From NCBI RefSeq assembly GCF_001660705.2, contig NZ_LYBV02000027.1:186001-250000 (forward strand): DNA of 64,000 nucleotides, read 5' to 3'. The notes beneath the pieces were generated by a model. That model was not told where the DNA came from, did no database searches, and saw nothing but the letters and a program-made list of their open reading frames with translations. This DNA comes from Saccharicrinis aurantiacus. GTDB lineage: Bacteria; Bacteroidota; Bacteroidia; Bacteroidales; Marinilabiliaceae. Below are positions 46,801-54,941 of the stretch, one piece after another. The translations under genes were made by a program, and so were the position numbers. The stretch's first letter is position 1. The number at the start of each line of letters is the position of its first letter.

Positions 46801-49800
46801 GGCACGATACGGTGTCCCGGATGCTTTTTGTTTTGTTGCAGCACGTGAATCTACAGTTTCACCATCTACAGCAACTAAACGACGCAATAATACGTCTTCG
46901 CCTCGGAATGCAAATTCTGTATCTTCTTCTTTGCTCTCTTGCGGTGTTAATATAGCAGAAACCAATTGCTTCGTTTCTTCAGATGTAGCATTTACACTTA
47001 AATCAGCAATGCGAACAGGTAAAAGAGGGAATTCATTTTTAGATACTCTTCCCATACCATAAATAGCAGCTTGTGCTAATTCAATACTTGTGTCGTTTGC
47101 TGTTACTTTTTCAGCACCACGTGTTACTAACCAAAGGTTATTGGTTAAATCGAGACCACCAGCAGTACGCAATAAATTTAAAGTACGCATGCAGAAGTCT
47201 TCTTGAGCCTTGCTAAATACTTCTAAACTATCAGAGGCATCAGTAGATAAATCGTTAGCCCATAAATATACTATTTGAGAGAAATCGCCTACGTGTTTAA
47301 ATAACGTAGAGAAATCTTCTTGTAGTAAGGGGTTAATGCTGTAGTTATTGTTGTTCTGCTTTTCAAAAGAAGTACCTGCATGTACTTCTACAACCTCAGC
47401 TCCTGCAACTTCAAGTTGAGTTGCAATAGATTTGTACAATTCTGATTGATCAGCAAAAATAATGTACTTACCTGTAGCCTTTTCTGGTGCTACAAATGCT
47501 TCTTCAGGATTAATCCATTGATATTCGAAACATGGTTTGTAAATCTCATGTTTACTTTCGCCACGAGATCCTTCAATGTACTTACCTTTAAAGCCTTGAA
47601 TTTCGGCTACTAATGTTCCATCTGTATTAAAAACTTGGAAATCGCCACACACATATGCATCCGATGCTTCTGTTACAGTAACATGTGTAAATACTTTTTT
47701 GCCAGGTTTGGCAAACACTTTAAAACGATCGATTCCTACAGGTAAGTAAATTCCTCGTTTGGCATCTTGTTCATTCTTTTTTGCTGCAAATATGGTATGT
47801 AAACAAGCATCCAATACAGCAGGATGAATATTATAGCGCTCTACGCCATACTCTATGGATTCGTGTAAAGTAACCTCTGAAAGAACTTCATCTTTACTGG
47901 TCCAAAGTCCGGTAATTGCACGGAAAGCATCACCGTATAATAAGCCTGCCCCTTTTAATTCATTATATAAAGGAACAATCGGCATACGACGATTTACACG
48001 AGCAATAACTTCTTCTAAGTTTGCTGTTTCAGAGTAGAATTGATCCCCTAAGGCATTTATCTTACCTCGCGAATGTTGTGTCCACTCAGCATCTTCTTGA
48101 TTTCTAGGCTTAGTTGAAATAACGTAATCACCTTCTAATGAAGATATCTCTAAACGAACATGTGGCATCTCACCATCATCCGGAAGAAATAAGGCATTTT
48201 CAAAACGAATATCTTCTAGAAATCCAAAGTTATCAGCAAATGAAGCTTTACCTGCTGCTGTTGCAATTTCTAGGTGACCTGTTCCTGGAAAGATAATTAC
48301 ATCATCTACTTGATGATCTAAAATATAAGGTTCTTCATTTTTATCTAACTGTATATCCCAAATGAAATTCCCTTTGTCTACATTTGAGTCTACTACACCG
48401 TTTAACATTGGGTGTATTTTTGTGCCAATACGCTTTGCTTTGTGTTCTTCTGTTTCGAACCAGAAAACTTCTTTTTGCCAAGTATAAGTTGGAACTTCTA
48501 CTTTATGAGTTGCACCAGGACAAGCTTTAGCCCAATTAATTGGGTAATTTAGTGTATACAGTAAACCTAAGTTTTGCATAAACACTTGTTTCTCGGCCTC
48601 TTTACGACGAATTGATGCTACCAAGGCGCCATCAACTTTTGCGTTCTTTAATAAATCAACAACACCAGAAGCTAATACCGGGTGAGGGGCAATTTCTACA
48701 AATGTGTTAAATCCATCTTGTATCATTGCACTAACAGCATCTGTAAAGTAAACAGACTCGCGAACATTGGAATACCAATACTCAGAAACAAGGTGAGTTC
48801 CATCTTCTTGTTTACCAGTTACAGTAGAGTATAACGATTTGTTTGCCTTTGATGGTACAATATGGCGTAAGTCTGAAATTAATTCATCTTTTAGCGGTTC
48901 CATGTAGTGCGAGTGGAAAGGTACGTTCACACGTAAGAATCGGTGAAATATATCACGACTATCCAAACGTGCTGCAATTTCTTCCAATGGAGCTACATCT
49001 CCTGAAAAGGTTAACATTGTAGGCCCATTTATTGCGGCTATAGAAACACAGTGCTCTACACCAACAATTTCTTTTCGGGCTTCTTCTACAGTTAAAGCTG
49101 CAGCTAACATTTTTCCTTTACCTGTTGCTTTATCTTGACCACGAGAGCGATTAAAAATAACATCTACAGCTTGCTCTAGCGTTAATGCGCCTGATGTGTA
49201 TGCAGCTGCTACCTCACCAATTGAGTGACCAACTACTCCCTCAGGAACAACACCAACTGATTTCCAAAGCTCCATTAATCCTATTTGGATTGCCATAATT
49301 GCAGGCTGTGCAATACGTGTTTCCGAAATACGAGAATCCTCTTCTGATTTTGATATTTCCTCAAGTAAAGACCAATCGGCTAGTTTTGAAAGAATCTTAT
49401 CGATTCTATTAATCACATCTTGAAAAATAGGCTCAGAGTTAATTAACTGACGCCCCATGGCAAACCACTGTGGTCCTTGACCTGAAAATATGAATCCTAC
49501 TTTTGGCTTGATACCTTGATCTTCGGCAACAACCATTCCTGGACGACCTTCATCGTTTAAATAAGCCTCTAAAGCTTCAATTAAGTCTTCTTTACTTGCT
49601 ACTGCAATGGTTAAACGATGCGTTAAGTTAGAACGTGTTTGTCCTAAGCTATAGCAAATATTCTGAAGGCTCTCCGTTGTTGCGTTTAAGAACTCAATAT
49701 GCGCTTCTGCCATTTTGCGCAATGCTGAAGTATTCTGTGCAGAGATTGCGTATAATGAAATATCAGGCTCATGTGAAACAGATTCATCACGTTCTACCTT

Positions 49801-51120
49801 ATTACTTTTTGGTTCATAGGCTTCAAGTACTGCATGGGCATTAGTTCCTCCAGCACCAAAAGAGTTTATTCCTCCTATTACTTTCTCCGATGGCCAATCC
49901 ATAAGTTGTGTTGGCACTTTTAATTTCCATTCGTCAAACTTAATGGCCGGATTAGGATTGTTAAAGTGTAGGTTTTGTGGAATTTGACGGTTCTTAATTG
50001 ATAAGGCCAACTTAATAATACCTGCAATACCTGCGGCAGCTTCTAAGTGACCCATGTTAGATTTTACAGAACCTATAATTAATGGGTTATTTGTATCGCG
50101 ATTCTCAGCAAATACCTGACTGAATGCACTTGTTTCAATCGGATCGCCAACTTTTGTTCCTGTTCCGTGTGCTTCAACAAATCCTACGGTTGAAGGGTCT
50201 ACACCTGCATTTTTATATGCTTGATGTAACATACTAGCCTGAGCAGTTGGGTTTGGAACTGTAAAGCCATCCTCTGTATATCCATCAGAATTAACAGCGG
50301 TACCTTTTATTGTTGCATAAACATCATCGCCATCAGCAATTGCTTTAGATAATGGTTTTAACATGATTACACCAACACCTTCGGAGCGTACATAGCCGTT
50401 ACCGCTTGCATCAAATGATTTACAATAACCATCGGGGCATAAGAAGTTACCTTTTGACATCATTAACGATGATTCAGGACGAATTATTAAATTGACTCCT
50501 CCTGCTAAGGCATAGTCTGATTCTCCGTTCCAAATTGCATTACAAGCCAAATGTACACCTACTAATGACGAAGAACATGCTGTATCTAATGTCATTGAAG
50601 GCCCTTTTAAATCGTATTGCCATGATAGACGGTTCGCTATTGAGGTTAAGGAAACTCCCATAGGAACATGTGGGCTTACATGGTTACGTTGGGCCTGAGA
50701 TGCCTGAATGTCCCAATAATCGTTCATAAATACACCCATGTAAACAGCGGTGTTTGATCCTTTGAAGTTTTCTAACTTCATTCCTGCATCTTCCATTGCA
50801 TTATAAGTTGCTTCTAAAAGCAATCTTTGTTGAGGATCAATTCTCTCTGCAGTTTTAGGAAAGATATTGAAGAATTCAGCGTCGAACTTATCTATGTCTT
50901 TGATAAATCCTCCTTTTTTTTGTTTAATCTTACCTGCTTTATCAGGATTAGGATCGTAAAATTCTTCGTTACTCCAGCGATCAGATGGCACATCTACAAT
51001 GCCATTAAATCCCGATTTTAAAGCTTCCCAGAATTCTTTTGGTGAATTTACATCGCCTGGCAAACGGCAACCGATACCAACAATTGCTATTGGTTCTTTT
51101 TTTTGATCAAAATGGTTCAT
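43894..51120 (-). CDS. Highly reducing type I polyketide synthase (KS-AT-DH-ER-KR-ACP-TE)
   Basis: 2408 residues in one module. KS (about 10-440) has C182 in DTACSSSL, H318 in VEAHGTG and H358 in NMGHLEAAAG. AT (about 550-860) has S633 in GHSIGE, and its VPFHS segment suggests malonyl-CoA. DH (about 900-1180) has H936 in LDHQVDDVIIFPG. A structural KR part (about 1200-1480) comes next. ER (about 1490-1770) has the NADPH loop GGLG near 1590. KR (about 1780-2010) has SGGASGFG and a catalytic ANYSSANN segment. The ACP has S2090 in MGLDSLM. A thioesterase (about 2170-2400) has S2249 in GHSFGG. All reductive domains look active, so a saturated chain is expected, probably made iteratively. No other biosynthetic enzyme is adjacent except the phosphopantetheinyl transferase. 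The product is unknown. Confidence 0.93.
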   Translation of the reverse strand: MNHFDQKKEPIAIVGIGCRLPGDVNSPKEFWEALKSGFNGIVDVPSDRWSNEEFYDPNPDKAGKIKQKKGGFIKDIDKFDAEFFNIFPKTAERIDPQQRLLLEATYNAMEDAGMKLENFKGSNTAVYMGVFMNDYWDIQASQAQRNHVSPHVPMGVSLTSIANRLSWQYDLKGPSMTLDTACSSSLVGVHLACNAIWNGESDYALAGGVNLIIRPESSLMMSKGNFLCPDGYCKSFDASGNGYVRSEGVGVIMLKPLSKAIADGDDVYATIKGTAVNSDGYTEDGFTVPNPTAQASMLHQAYKNAGVDPSTVGFVEAHGTGTKVGDPIETSAFSQVFAENRDTNNPLIIGSVKSNMGHLEAAAGIAGIIKLALSIKNRQIPQNLHFNNPNPAIKFDEWKLKVPTQLMDWPSEKVIGGINSFGAGGTNAHAVLEAYEPKSNKVERDESVSHEPDISLYAISAQNTSALRKMAEAHIEFLNATTESLQNICYSLGQTRSNLTHRLTIAVASKEDLIEALEAYLNDEGRPGMVVAEDQGIKPKVGFIFSGQGPQWFAMGRQLINSEPIFQDVINRIDKILSKLADWSLLEEISKSEEDSRISETRIAQPAIMAIQIGLMELWKSVGVVPEGVVGHSIGEVAAAYTSGALTLEQAVDVIFNRSRGQDKATGKGKMLAAALTVEEARKEIVGVEHCVSIAAINGPTMLTFSGDVAPLEEIAARLDSRDIFHRFLRVNVPFHSHYMEPLKDELISDLRHIVPSKANKSLYSTVTGKQEDGTHLVSEYWYSNVRESVYFTDAVSAMIQDGFNTFVEIAPHPVLASGVVDLLKNAKVDGALVASIRRKEAEKQVFMQNLGLLYTLNYPINWAKACPGATHKVEVPTYTWQKEVFWFETEEHKAKRIGTKIHPMLNGVVDSNVDKGNFIWDIQLDKNEEPYILDHQVDDVIIFPGTGHLEIATAAGKASFADNFGFLEDIRFENALFLPDDGEMPHVRLEISSLEGDYVISTKPRNQEDAEWTQHSRGKINALGDQFYSETANLEEVIARVNRRMPIVPLYNELKGAGLLYGDAFRAITGLWTSKDEVLSEVTLHESIEYGVERYNIHPAVLDACLHTIFAAKKNEQDAKRGIYLPVGIDRFKVFAKPGKKVFTHVTVTEASDAYVCGDFQVFNTDGTLVAEIQGFKGKYIEGSRGESKHEIYKPCFEYQWINPEEAFVAPEKATGKYIIFADQSELYKSIATQLEVAGAEVVEVHAGTSFEKQNNNNYSINPLLQEDFSTLFKHVGDFSQIVYLWANDLSTDASDSLEVFSKAQEDFCMRTLNLLRTAGGLDLTNNLWLVTRGAEKVTANDTSIELAQAAIYGMGRVSKNEFPLLPVRIADLSVNATSEETKQLVSAILTPQESKEEDTEFAFRGEDVLLRRLVAVDGETVDSRAATKQKASGTPYRAEVQENGMLDSLALRAFNTEAPKEGEVQIAVRAAGLNFKDVVNGMGILSEEAVAGGVAGSALGLECSGVITALGKNVTDLKVGDEVIAWAANCLAGLTTAPAHCVVKKPTNISHELASSLSVVFLTAHYGLNHLAHMEKGDKVLIHAATGGLGIAAIQLAQLAGAEIYATAGSDEKREYLRELGIKNIYNSRTLEFADQIMADTNGEGVDIVLNSLTGKAITQSFKCLAPFGTFVEVGKADIYDNSKLPLKRFGENISFHVVDLDRLMAQKKKLAKRLYAEVTSLFSEEKVTGHPLQLFPVAEAGAALKYLSKVGHIGKVVVTMGDELVDVMPSHELQFKNNAAYVISGGASGFGLQVAKWMAENGAGELILLSRSGAKSDYDRKVIAYMESLNVKVQLPKVDITDETALKSIFDSVEFPIKGLVHSAAVLDDCTMPNLDADRFMRVYNPKAMGAWALHKASLDHQMDFFLSFSSISAVFGLPGQANYSSANNFLDRLATYRQSLGMAGNSVNLGVLGEYAGMSKDGGQVIDVLEAQGWTMLTLKQIRETFSKIILQRSTQRMVANLDFKRFKDFFPQLATDNRFAELMNSDASDSAGAGGSLKDQVLATSADTQAEFLQEQLRNALAKILGTSPDKIDIPTPMSKMGLDSLMQNQVRNWISQKLEVNYPLMKIAKGPSLIELANDLLLGFANEAQESTSNVPEVATDISGIEETEDLEILGDKWFVHRKREDNANMRIFCFHPVGAGASMYNHFMYELNPEIDVFAVQLPGRENRKDEANITEFFDVIDALERQILPYLDKPFAFYGHSFGGILAYELQHRLREKHNLRPEHFFVSGTISAHLTPTWRNDRDTIHETADETNSEAKLMGLMSYIDDENFVRQILPIMRKDMELIMGYEYEDKKNFEWPITAFAAKEDEVVLPEEMKPWARHTDNNFKMHTLNGDHWFLSRNKDFIMETLEKSLIKELV

Positions 51121-52151
51121 TTAATTAATTAGTTAATGGTTTACTTTAATCTCTTTATTCAATATTATAGCAAGAATAAGACTATATAAACAAAGGTGCG
51201 TTTGTATAGTAAGAGAATTATGTTTTTAATTTTGAGTGATATTATGATATGCAGCCTAGTCGTGTTGACTTAGAGCCTAATATCTTTAAATTACTTTATG
51301 AATTGGCAAATTTGAATGAGAATTCTAAAGTAGGAATGATCCAATCTTCTTTGAATGTAAAAGATTCTGTTAAATAGTTGTGGATGTGTTAAGTCAAACA
51401 TAGTATATAAAAGGTTGTGTTGTCAATAGATGACAGGTTTTAATTATGTTAATAATTTTTATTATAACACTATATGATATGGAAATGTAAAGTTATGTTT
51501 TTTTTATGATAATTATAGGATTATTAAATATAGAATGTATGAATGGTTGGTGTGTTATAACTAATGTTTTGATAATTATATTATTGGAAATACTATAAAA
51601 TTGACATTTCCATTCAGTATAGCTTTAATACTATTGCCCCCTATAAGGCTATGGGGTTTGCTCATTACTTACCAGCGGTATCTACGCTGCGCTAAATTTG
51701 CGCGTTGGGAAGAAGATTTAGAAAGCAAAAAGTGATTAAAAGGGCTTAAGTAATAAGGCGAGCAAAGAAAATTTTAGTTGAGATAATAAATTCTTTTTCC
51801 AACCCTATTATTGATTAGGTTATGGTAGAGACTCATTCTTTTTTTTATGTTAAAAATCATCAATTATAGAATGGGTAGCAGAGGATTTTTTGAAACATTG
51901 AGATAAAGAAGAAAATAACATCTATTGTGGTAAAGAATTTACTATAAATAATTAGGTAAAGAGGGGCTTTATATAAAATTTGTATGTGAAGAAAAGAATT
52001 TCACTCTCGAACAGTTTCATTAATTGTGGTAAAGAATTTTGTAAAGTACTTTAAATAATTACCAACTGTTGTTTGAAAAGAGCAGGGCCTGCGAACCCAC
52101 TGTTACACCAAGTAGTATATATGTAACATTGAGCAAGGTTTTAACCATAGT
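51121..52151. other. AT-rich intergenic region
   Basis: About 1 kb without a supportable gene. It must contain the PKS promoter at its left end. A repeated TTGTGGTAAAGAATTT occurs at 51925-51940 and 52024-52039. A degenerate half of the inverted-end element (inverse of TGAAACTGTTCGAGAGTG) is at 51996-52023. It looks like decayed sequence bordering a former mobile element. Confidence 0.5.
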
Positions 52152-52265
52152 TTAATTTACACTCCGGTATTCAGCTGGAGTAAGCCCTGTTTTCTTTTTA
52201 AATAAGCGAGAAAAATATTGCGAGTATTCAAAGCCTAAATCGTAAGCAATTTCAGAATATCGTTC
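52152..52265 (-). pseudogene. AraC-domain remnant
   Basis: The last 37 residues of an AraC helix-turn-helix domain ([20 protein letters not shown], then [15 protein letters not shown] and stop). They follow directly, without a gap, on the broken integrase sequence. The rest of the regulator is missing. The chimeric junction marks a deletion or recombination event. Confidence 0.65.
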
Positions 52266-53320
52266 TCTAACATTACTGTGGTTGCAAACGTGTGTCTTGC
52301 AGAATGTGTAGATAGTTTTTTTTCTATGCGCAGGTATCTGCAATCTTTTTTAGATATTGCTTCATTTTTTGTTTGCTAATTACGGGAAGTAGCATTCCTT
52401 TTTCAGTAATGTCAGGATGGTTTTTATATTTTTCCAATAGTCGTATAGCAGGATCAAGTATTAGAATGGTAGTTAGATGTCTTGTTTTCTGTCTTTTTTT
52501 ATTAATCCATGTGTTAACCTAACTATCAATGGAGAAATGTTCTGATCTCAATGTTTTAACGTCAGAGAAAGCTACGCCAGTAAAACAGCAGAACACAAAG
52601 ACATCTCTTACATGTTCCATTCTGGGTATATCTATTTGTTTATTAATTAAGCGCATTAATTCCTCATTCGTCAGAAAACTGGATCTACTATTCTAGTGTA
52701 AATTTAAAGTTGGCAAAAGGATCCTTTTTCATTCAATCGTTACTCAATGCTGTGCGAATTATCTTTTTAAAGTTTTTGAGATATTTCATGGTTGTGTTGA
52801 GGGAGCAATGTCTAACCGTTTTAAAGTATAACTCGTAGTTACTTATAAACTGTTGGTTAATTTGATCTAACGGCATATCTTCTCGCTTATATTGCCATTT
52901 AATAAAGTTTTGGTGTGTATATAGCTGGTTTCATAGCGCTCAACTGTATCATTTGCGAAGTTCTTACCGATTAATTGCGCATTCTCAATATTTGTTTTTA
53001 TAGATTTTAAGACTTGTGCGTTGATCTTCTTTTTTACTTACGATGTTTTCTTTGATCAATTCAGATGTTAATTCCACATCTTACATGGATAGGTAAGTTG
53101 TTGTTTCCGCAATTTTTTTGATGGTTTTCTCTATTGCAGCATTAATATCATCAGCAGATGCTGATTTTCCTTTAACGCGCTGTTCAGATTCATTCCAGAG
53201 TTTAGGGGCAATACTCTTTTTTAAGCCAAATTCGGCTCTTTCCTTGTTTACAGTAACAGTAATGCGCATAAAGATGGGTGCTTCACCATTTTTAAGATGT
53301 TTAATTTTTGTTATAAAACT
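52266..53320 (-). pseudogene. Broken tyrosine recombinase (phage/CTn-type integrase)
   Basis: Pieces of a Bacteroidota integrase can be read in different minus-strand frames. The arm-binding N-terminus is at about 53090-53320 (KHLKNGEAPIFMRITVTVNK, GLKKSIAPKLW). The catalytic core FCCFTGVAFSDVKTLRSEHF is near 52560-52620, and EKGMLLPVISKQKM near 52360-52410. The active-site segment [14 protein letters not shown] is near 52280-52330. Several frameshifts and stops separate them, and the end with the catalytic tyrosine is replaced by an AraC fragment. It cannot make a working enzyme. Confidence 0.85.
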
Positions 53321-53486
53321 ATACCAATCAGTTCATCAAGAGGGAATCAAAAACTAAAACATAGCAGGCATTACAGCGCATTTAAAATTTTTAGAGGTGG
53401 ACTAAAATTGTGAATTCTTAGTCCACCTGAAGTCCACCGCGAAATATGCTGTTATCTGCTTTTTATTGCACACTTTTGCGCATAAA

Positions 53487-53518
53487 AAAACCTTGTAAGT
53501 GTTGACTTACAGGGTTTT
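53487..53518. terminator. Hairpin, likely terminator
   Basis: 14-bp stem AAAACCTTGTAAGT/ACTTACAGGGTTTT (one T-G pair), loop GTTG. Confidence 0.65.
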
Positions 53519-53540
53519 ACTTTAAATTGCTTTCGCACTC

Positions 53541-53566
53541 AGCGGAGAGAGAGGGATTTGTAACCC
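53541..53566 (-). other. Possible tRNA-Ser 3'-end fragment (fossil attachment site)
   Basis: On the minus strand this reads GGGTTACAAATCCC followed by TCTCTCTCCGCT. It is close to the T-arm and acceptor 3' side of a tRNA-Ser (GGGTTCGAATCCC then TCTCTCTCCG). The T-loop is damaged and the rest of the tRNA is absent. Its place just upstream of an integrase remnant fits an old attachment site. Confidence 0.35.
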
Positions 53567-53717
53567 TTTGTCTAATTCGCTTTAAGTAAACTCGTTACAT
53601 TTCCTGAGAAATGTTAAGTAACCGAATCAGCAACCAATTTGCCATTTTGTATATTTCTTATTAGCGCTTTTTTCATCAATAATAATGCGGCTTATACTAG
53701 GTAACCTTTATAGTAAC

Positions 53718-54065
53718 CTAAATGGCAGATTGAGTTATCTGAGAGTTAATTCGATTACTGGAGGGCTTTACTAAAGCCGATTCTACTTTCTTCTTCACTT
53801 GAGCTTTTACTTCAAGTTCTATCTGTCTTTCAATTTCGTCTTTTGAAAGCTGTGCTTTCCCAGTTAGTAACCATTTTAGATCAACATCAGGGATTAACAC
53901 CGTTAATGTTACTAAAAACTCATACGATGGTTTAGTATGTCCTTTCCTAAGTCGAGATAAAGTTGCTGTAGAAATTTCAGCCTTTTCGCAAAACTCCTTA
54001 CCTGTCTTATAATCAGATGTTTTTATAACATACTCTAAGCGATTTCCAAAATCATTCATTGCCAT
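53718..54065 (-). CDS. CI/Cro-like HTH repressor of the prophage
   Basis: 115 residues. An XRE-type helix-turn-helix is visible at about 8-70 (LEYVIKTSDYKTGKEFCEKA, ISTATLSRLRKGHTKPSYEF, followed by a DVDLKWLLTGK segment typical of such repressors). The C-terminal 40 residues are a charged helix (SKDEIERQIELEVKAQVKKK), perhaps for oligomerisation. There is no peptidase domain. It is transcribed away from the phage early operon, with a 400-base region full of symmetrical sites between them, as expected of a lysogeny regulator. Confidence 0.75.
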   Translation of the reverse strand: MAMNDFGNRLEYVIKTSDYKTGKEFCEKAEISTATLSRLRKGHTKPSYEFLVTLTVLIPDVDLKWLLTGKAQLSKDEIERQIELEVKAQVKKKVESALVKPSSNRINSQITQSAI

Positions 54066-54110
54066 AAGTATTAATTTTATTAATAATATCTTGCATTTAA
54101 TTGATATGTA

Positions 54111-54204
54111 TGTTAATATTGCACTGTTGATAAATGAACATGTATATCAATTATTGATACAAATATATGCATACGTGATAACAAAAGCAAGTGCAATATT
54201 AACA
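54111..54204. promoter_or_regulatory. Perfect 15-bp inverted repeat around a palindrome: likely repressor operators
   Basis: TGTTAATATTGCACT (54111-54125) and its exact inverse AGTGCAATATTAACA (54190-54204) bracket the palindrome TATCAAT-T-ATTGATA (54145-54159). They lie just upstream of the repressor start and are candidate operators for looping repression. Confidence 0.5.
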
Positions 54205-54249
54205 AGTAGGTGAATTTATATGCAGTAATGATGTATGATAAACAACCAA

Positions 54250-54310
54250 GCAATGAACGAAGCAATACCAGACACAATTACGAGCAATGTACCATGCAAT
54301 GACCATTGCA
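54250..54310 (+). repeat. GCAAT iteron-like repeats and TGCAATG palindrome
   Basis: GCAAT starts at 54250, 54262, 54284 and 54296 (spacings 12, 22, 12). The last is part of the palindrome TGCAATG-AC-CATTGCA at 54295-54310. This could be initiator or regulator binding sites. Confidence 0.4.
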
Positions 54311-54340
54311 CGTCCACTGTAACGTTAGATTAAAAAAACT

Positions 54341-54386
54341 TTCTGCAATTAACTGCGCAAAACTGCAGAAGACTGAAAGTGATATT
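54341..54386 (+). promoter_or_regulatory. 10-bp-phased ACTG boxes upstream of the early operon
   Basis: Four consecutive decamers begin at 54341 (TTCTGCAATT), 54351 (AACTGCGCAA), 54361 (AACTGCAGAA) and 54371 (GACTGAAAGT), followed by GATATT. ACTGAAAGTGATATT recurs at 59218-59232 upstream of the structural operon. Confidence 0.6.
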
Positions 54387-54470
54387 AAGAGGTTTCTCAT
54401 ATTGCGAAACCAATTACATCGACCAAGTAACAATTGTAATTATATAAGTAATCATTTAATGCAAAGAATT

Positions 54471-54683
54471 ATGGAAATATTAACAAAGAATGACCTAGTA
54501 AGATTAGTAAACGAAAAGATAAGTACTCAGGGAATTGTCACGACCATGGAAAACGACCAAGAAATAAGCGCAAAAAAGGTATCAGAAAAGGAATTTATGA
54601 TGCTAGTTTATTCAAAAATTACACAAGATGTTGCAGTGTTTGCAATGGCGAGATATAGTAAAGAAGATTTTTTTCAAAGTTAG
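54471..54683 (+). CDS. Small phage protein
   Basis: 70 residues from the ATG at 54471. A start four codons upstream is possible, and longer upstream extensions run through the phased boxes and are unlikely. The sequence (MEILTKNDLVRLVNEKISTQ, then VSEKEFMMLVYSKITQDVAV) is helical and without a recognised motif. It is the first gene after the phased boxes and may be an early regulator. Confidence 0.5.
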   Translation: MEILTKNDLVRLVNEKISTQGIVTTMENDQEISAKKVSEKEFMMLVYSKITQDVAVFAMARYSKEDFFQS

Positions 54684-54703
54684 GGTTATAAGCGTATTGG
54701 ATA

Positions 54704-54786
54704 GAGGTGTCCAGTGCGCTTTTTTTATTACACCTCACAACGGCAAAATGGTTAAACGTGGTTCGATTCCACATTGCTGACACCTC
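54704..54786 (+). ncRNA. Structured element with tRNA-like T arm
   Basis: GAGGTGT (54704-54710) can pair with either of two ACACCTC copies (54730-54736 or 54780-54786). Before the second copy there is a T-arm-like GTGG-TTCGATT-CCAC. A full tRNA cloverleaf does not form. It may be a regulatory RNA structure or a tRNA relic. Confidence 0.3.
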
Positions 54787-54862
54787 GAAGCAAGTAGGGT
54801 AGGTATGCATCACTAACATGGGCTACTTACCACTATAATTTTTGAAAAGATAAGTAAGTATG

Positions 54863-54919
54863 AAGAACAGGAGTTTAATACGAATAACGATTCGCTAAAA
54901 TTTTGCAACTCCTGTTCTT
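54863..54919 (+). promoter_or_regulatory. Long hairpin upstream of the replication gene, candidate origin
   Basis: A perfect 13-bp stem AAGAACAGGAGTT/AACTCCTGTTCTT. Its 31-base loop contains a second hairpin CGAAT-AACG-ATTCG (54881-54894). It lies 22 bases before the start of the initiator-like gene. Confidence 0.45.
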
Positions 54920-54941
54920 TTAAACCTTAAAAGGAAAAGCA

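Noticed and set aside
46158-47062. Long plus-strand open frames inside the polyketide synthase
   Set aside because: They are antisense to well-conserved AT/ER/KR domain sequence, and their composition is that of a reverse frame.
54704-54786. Functional tRNA gene
   Set aside because: The T arm is plausible, but the acceptor pairing leaves six extra bases and no anticodon arm can be placed.
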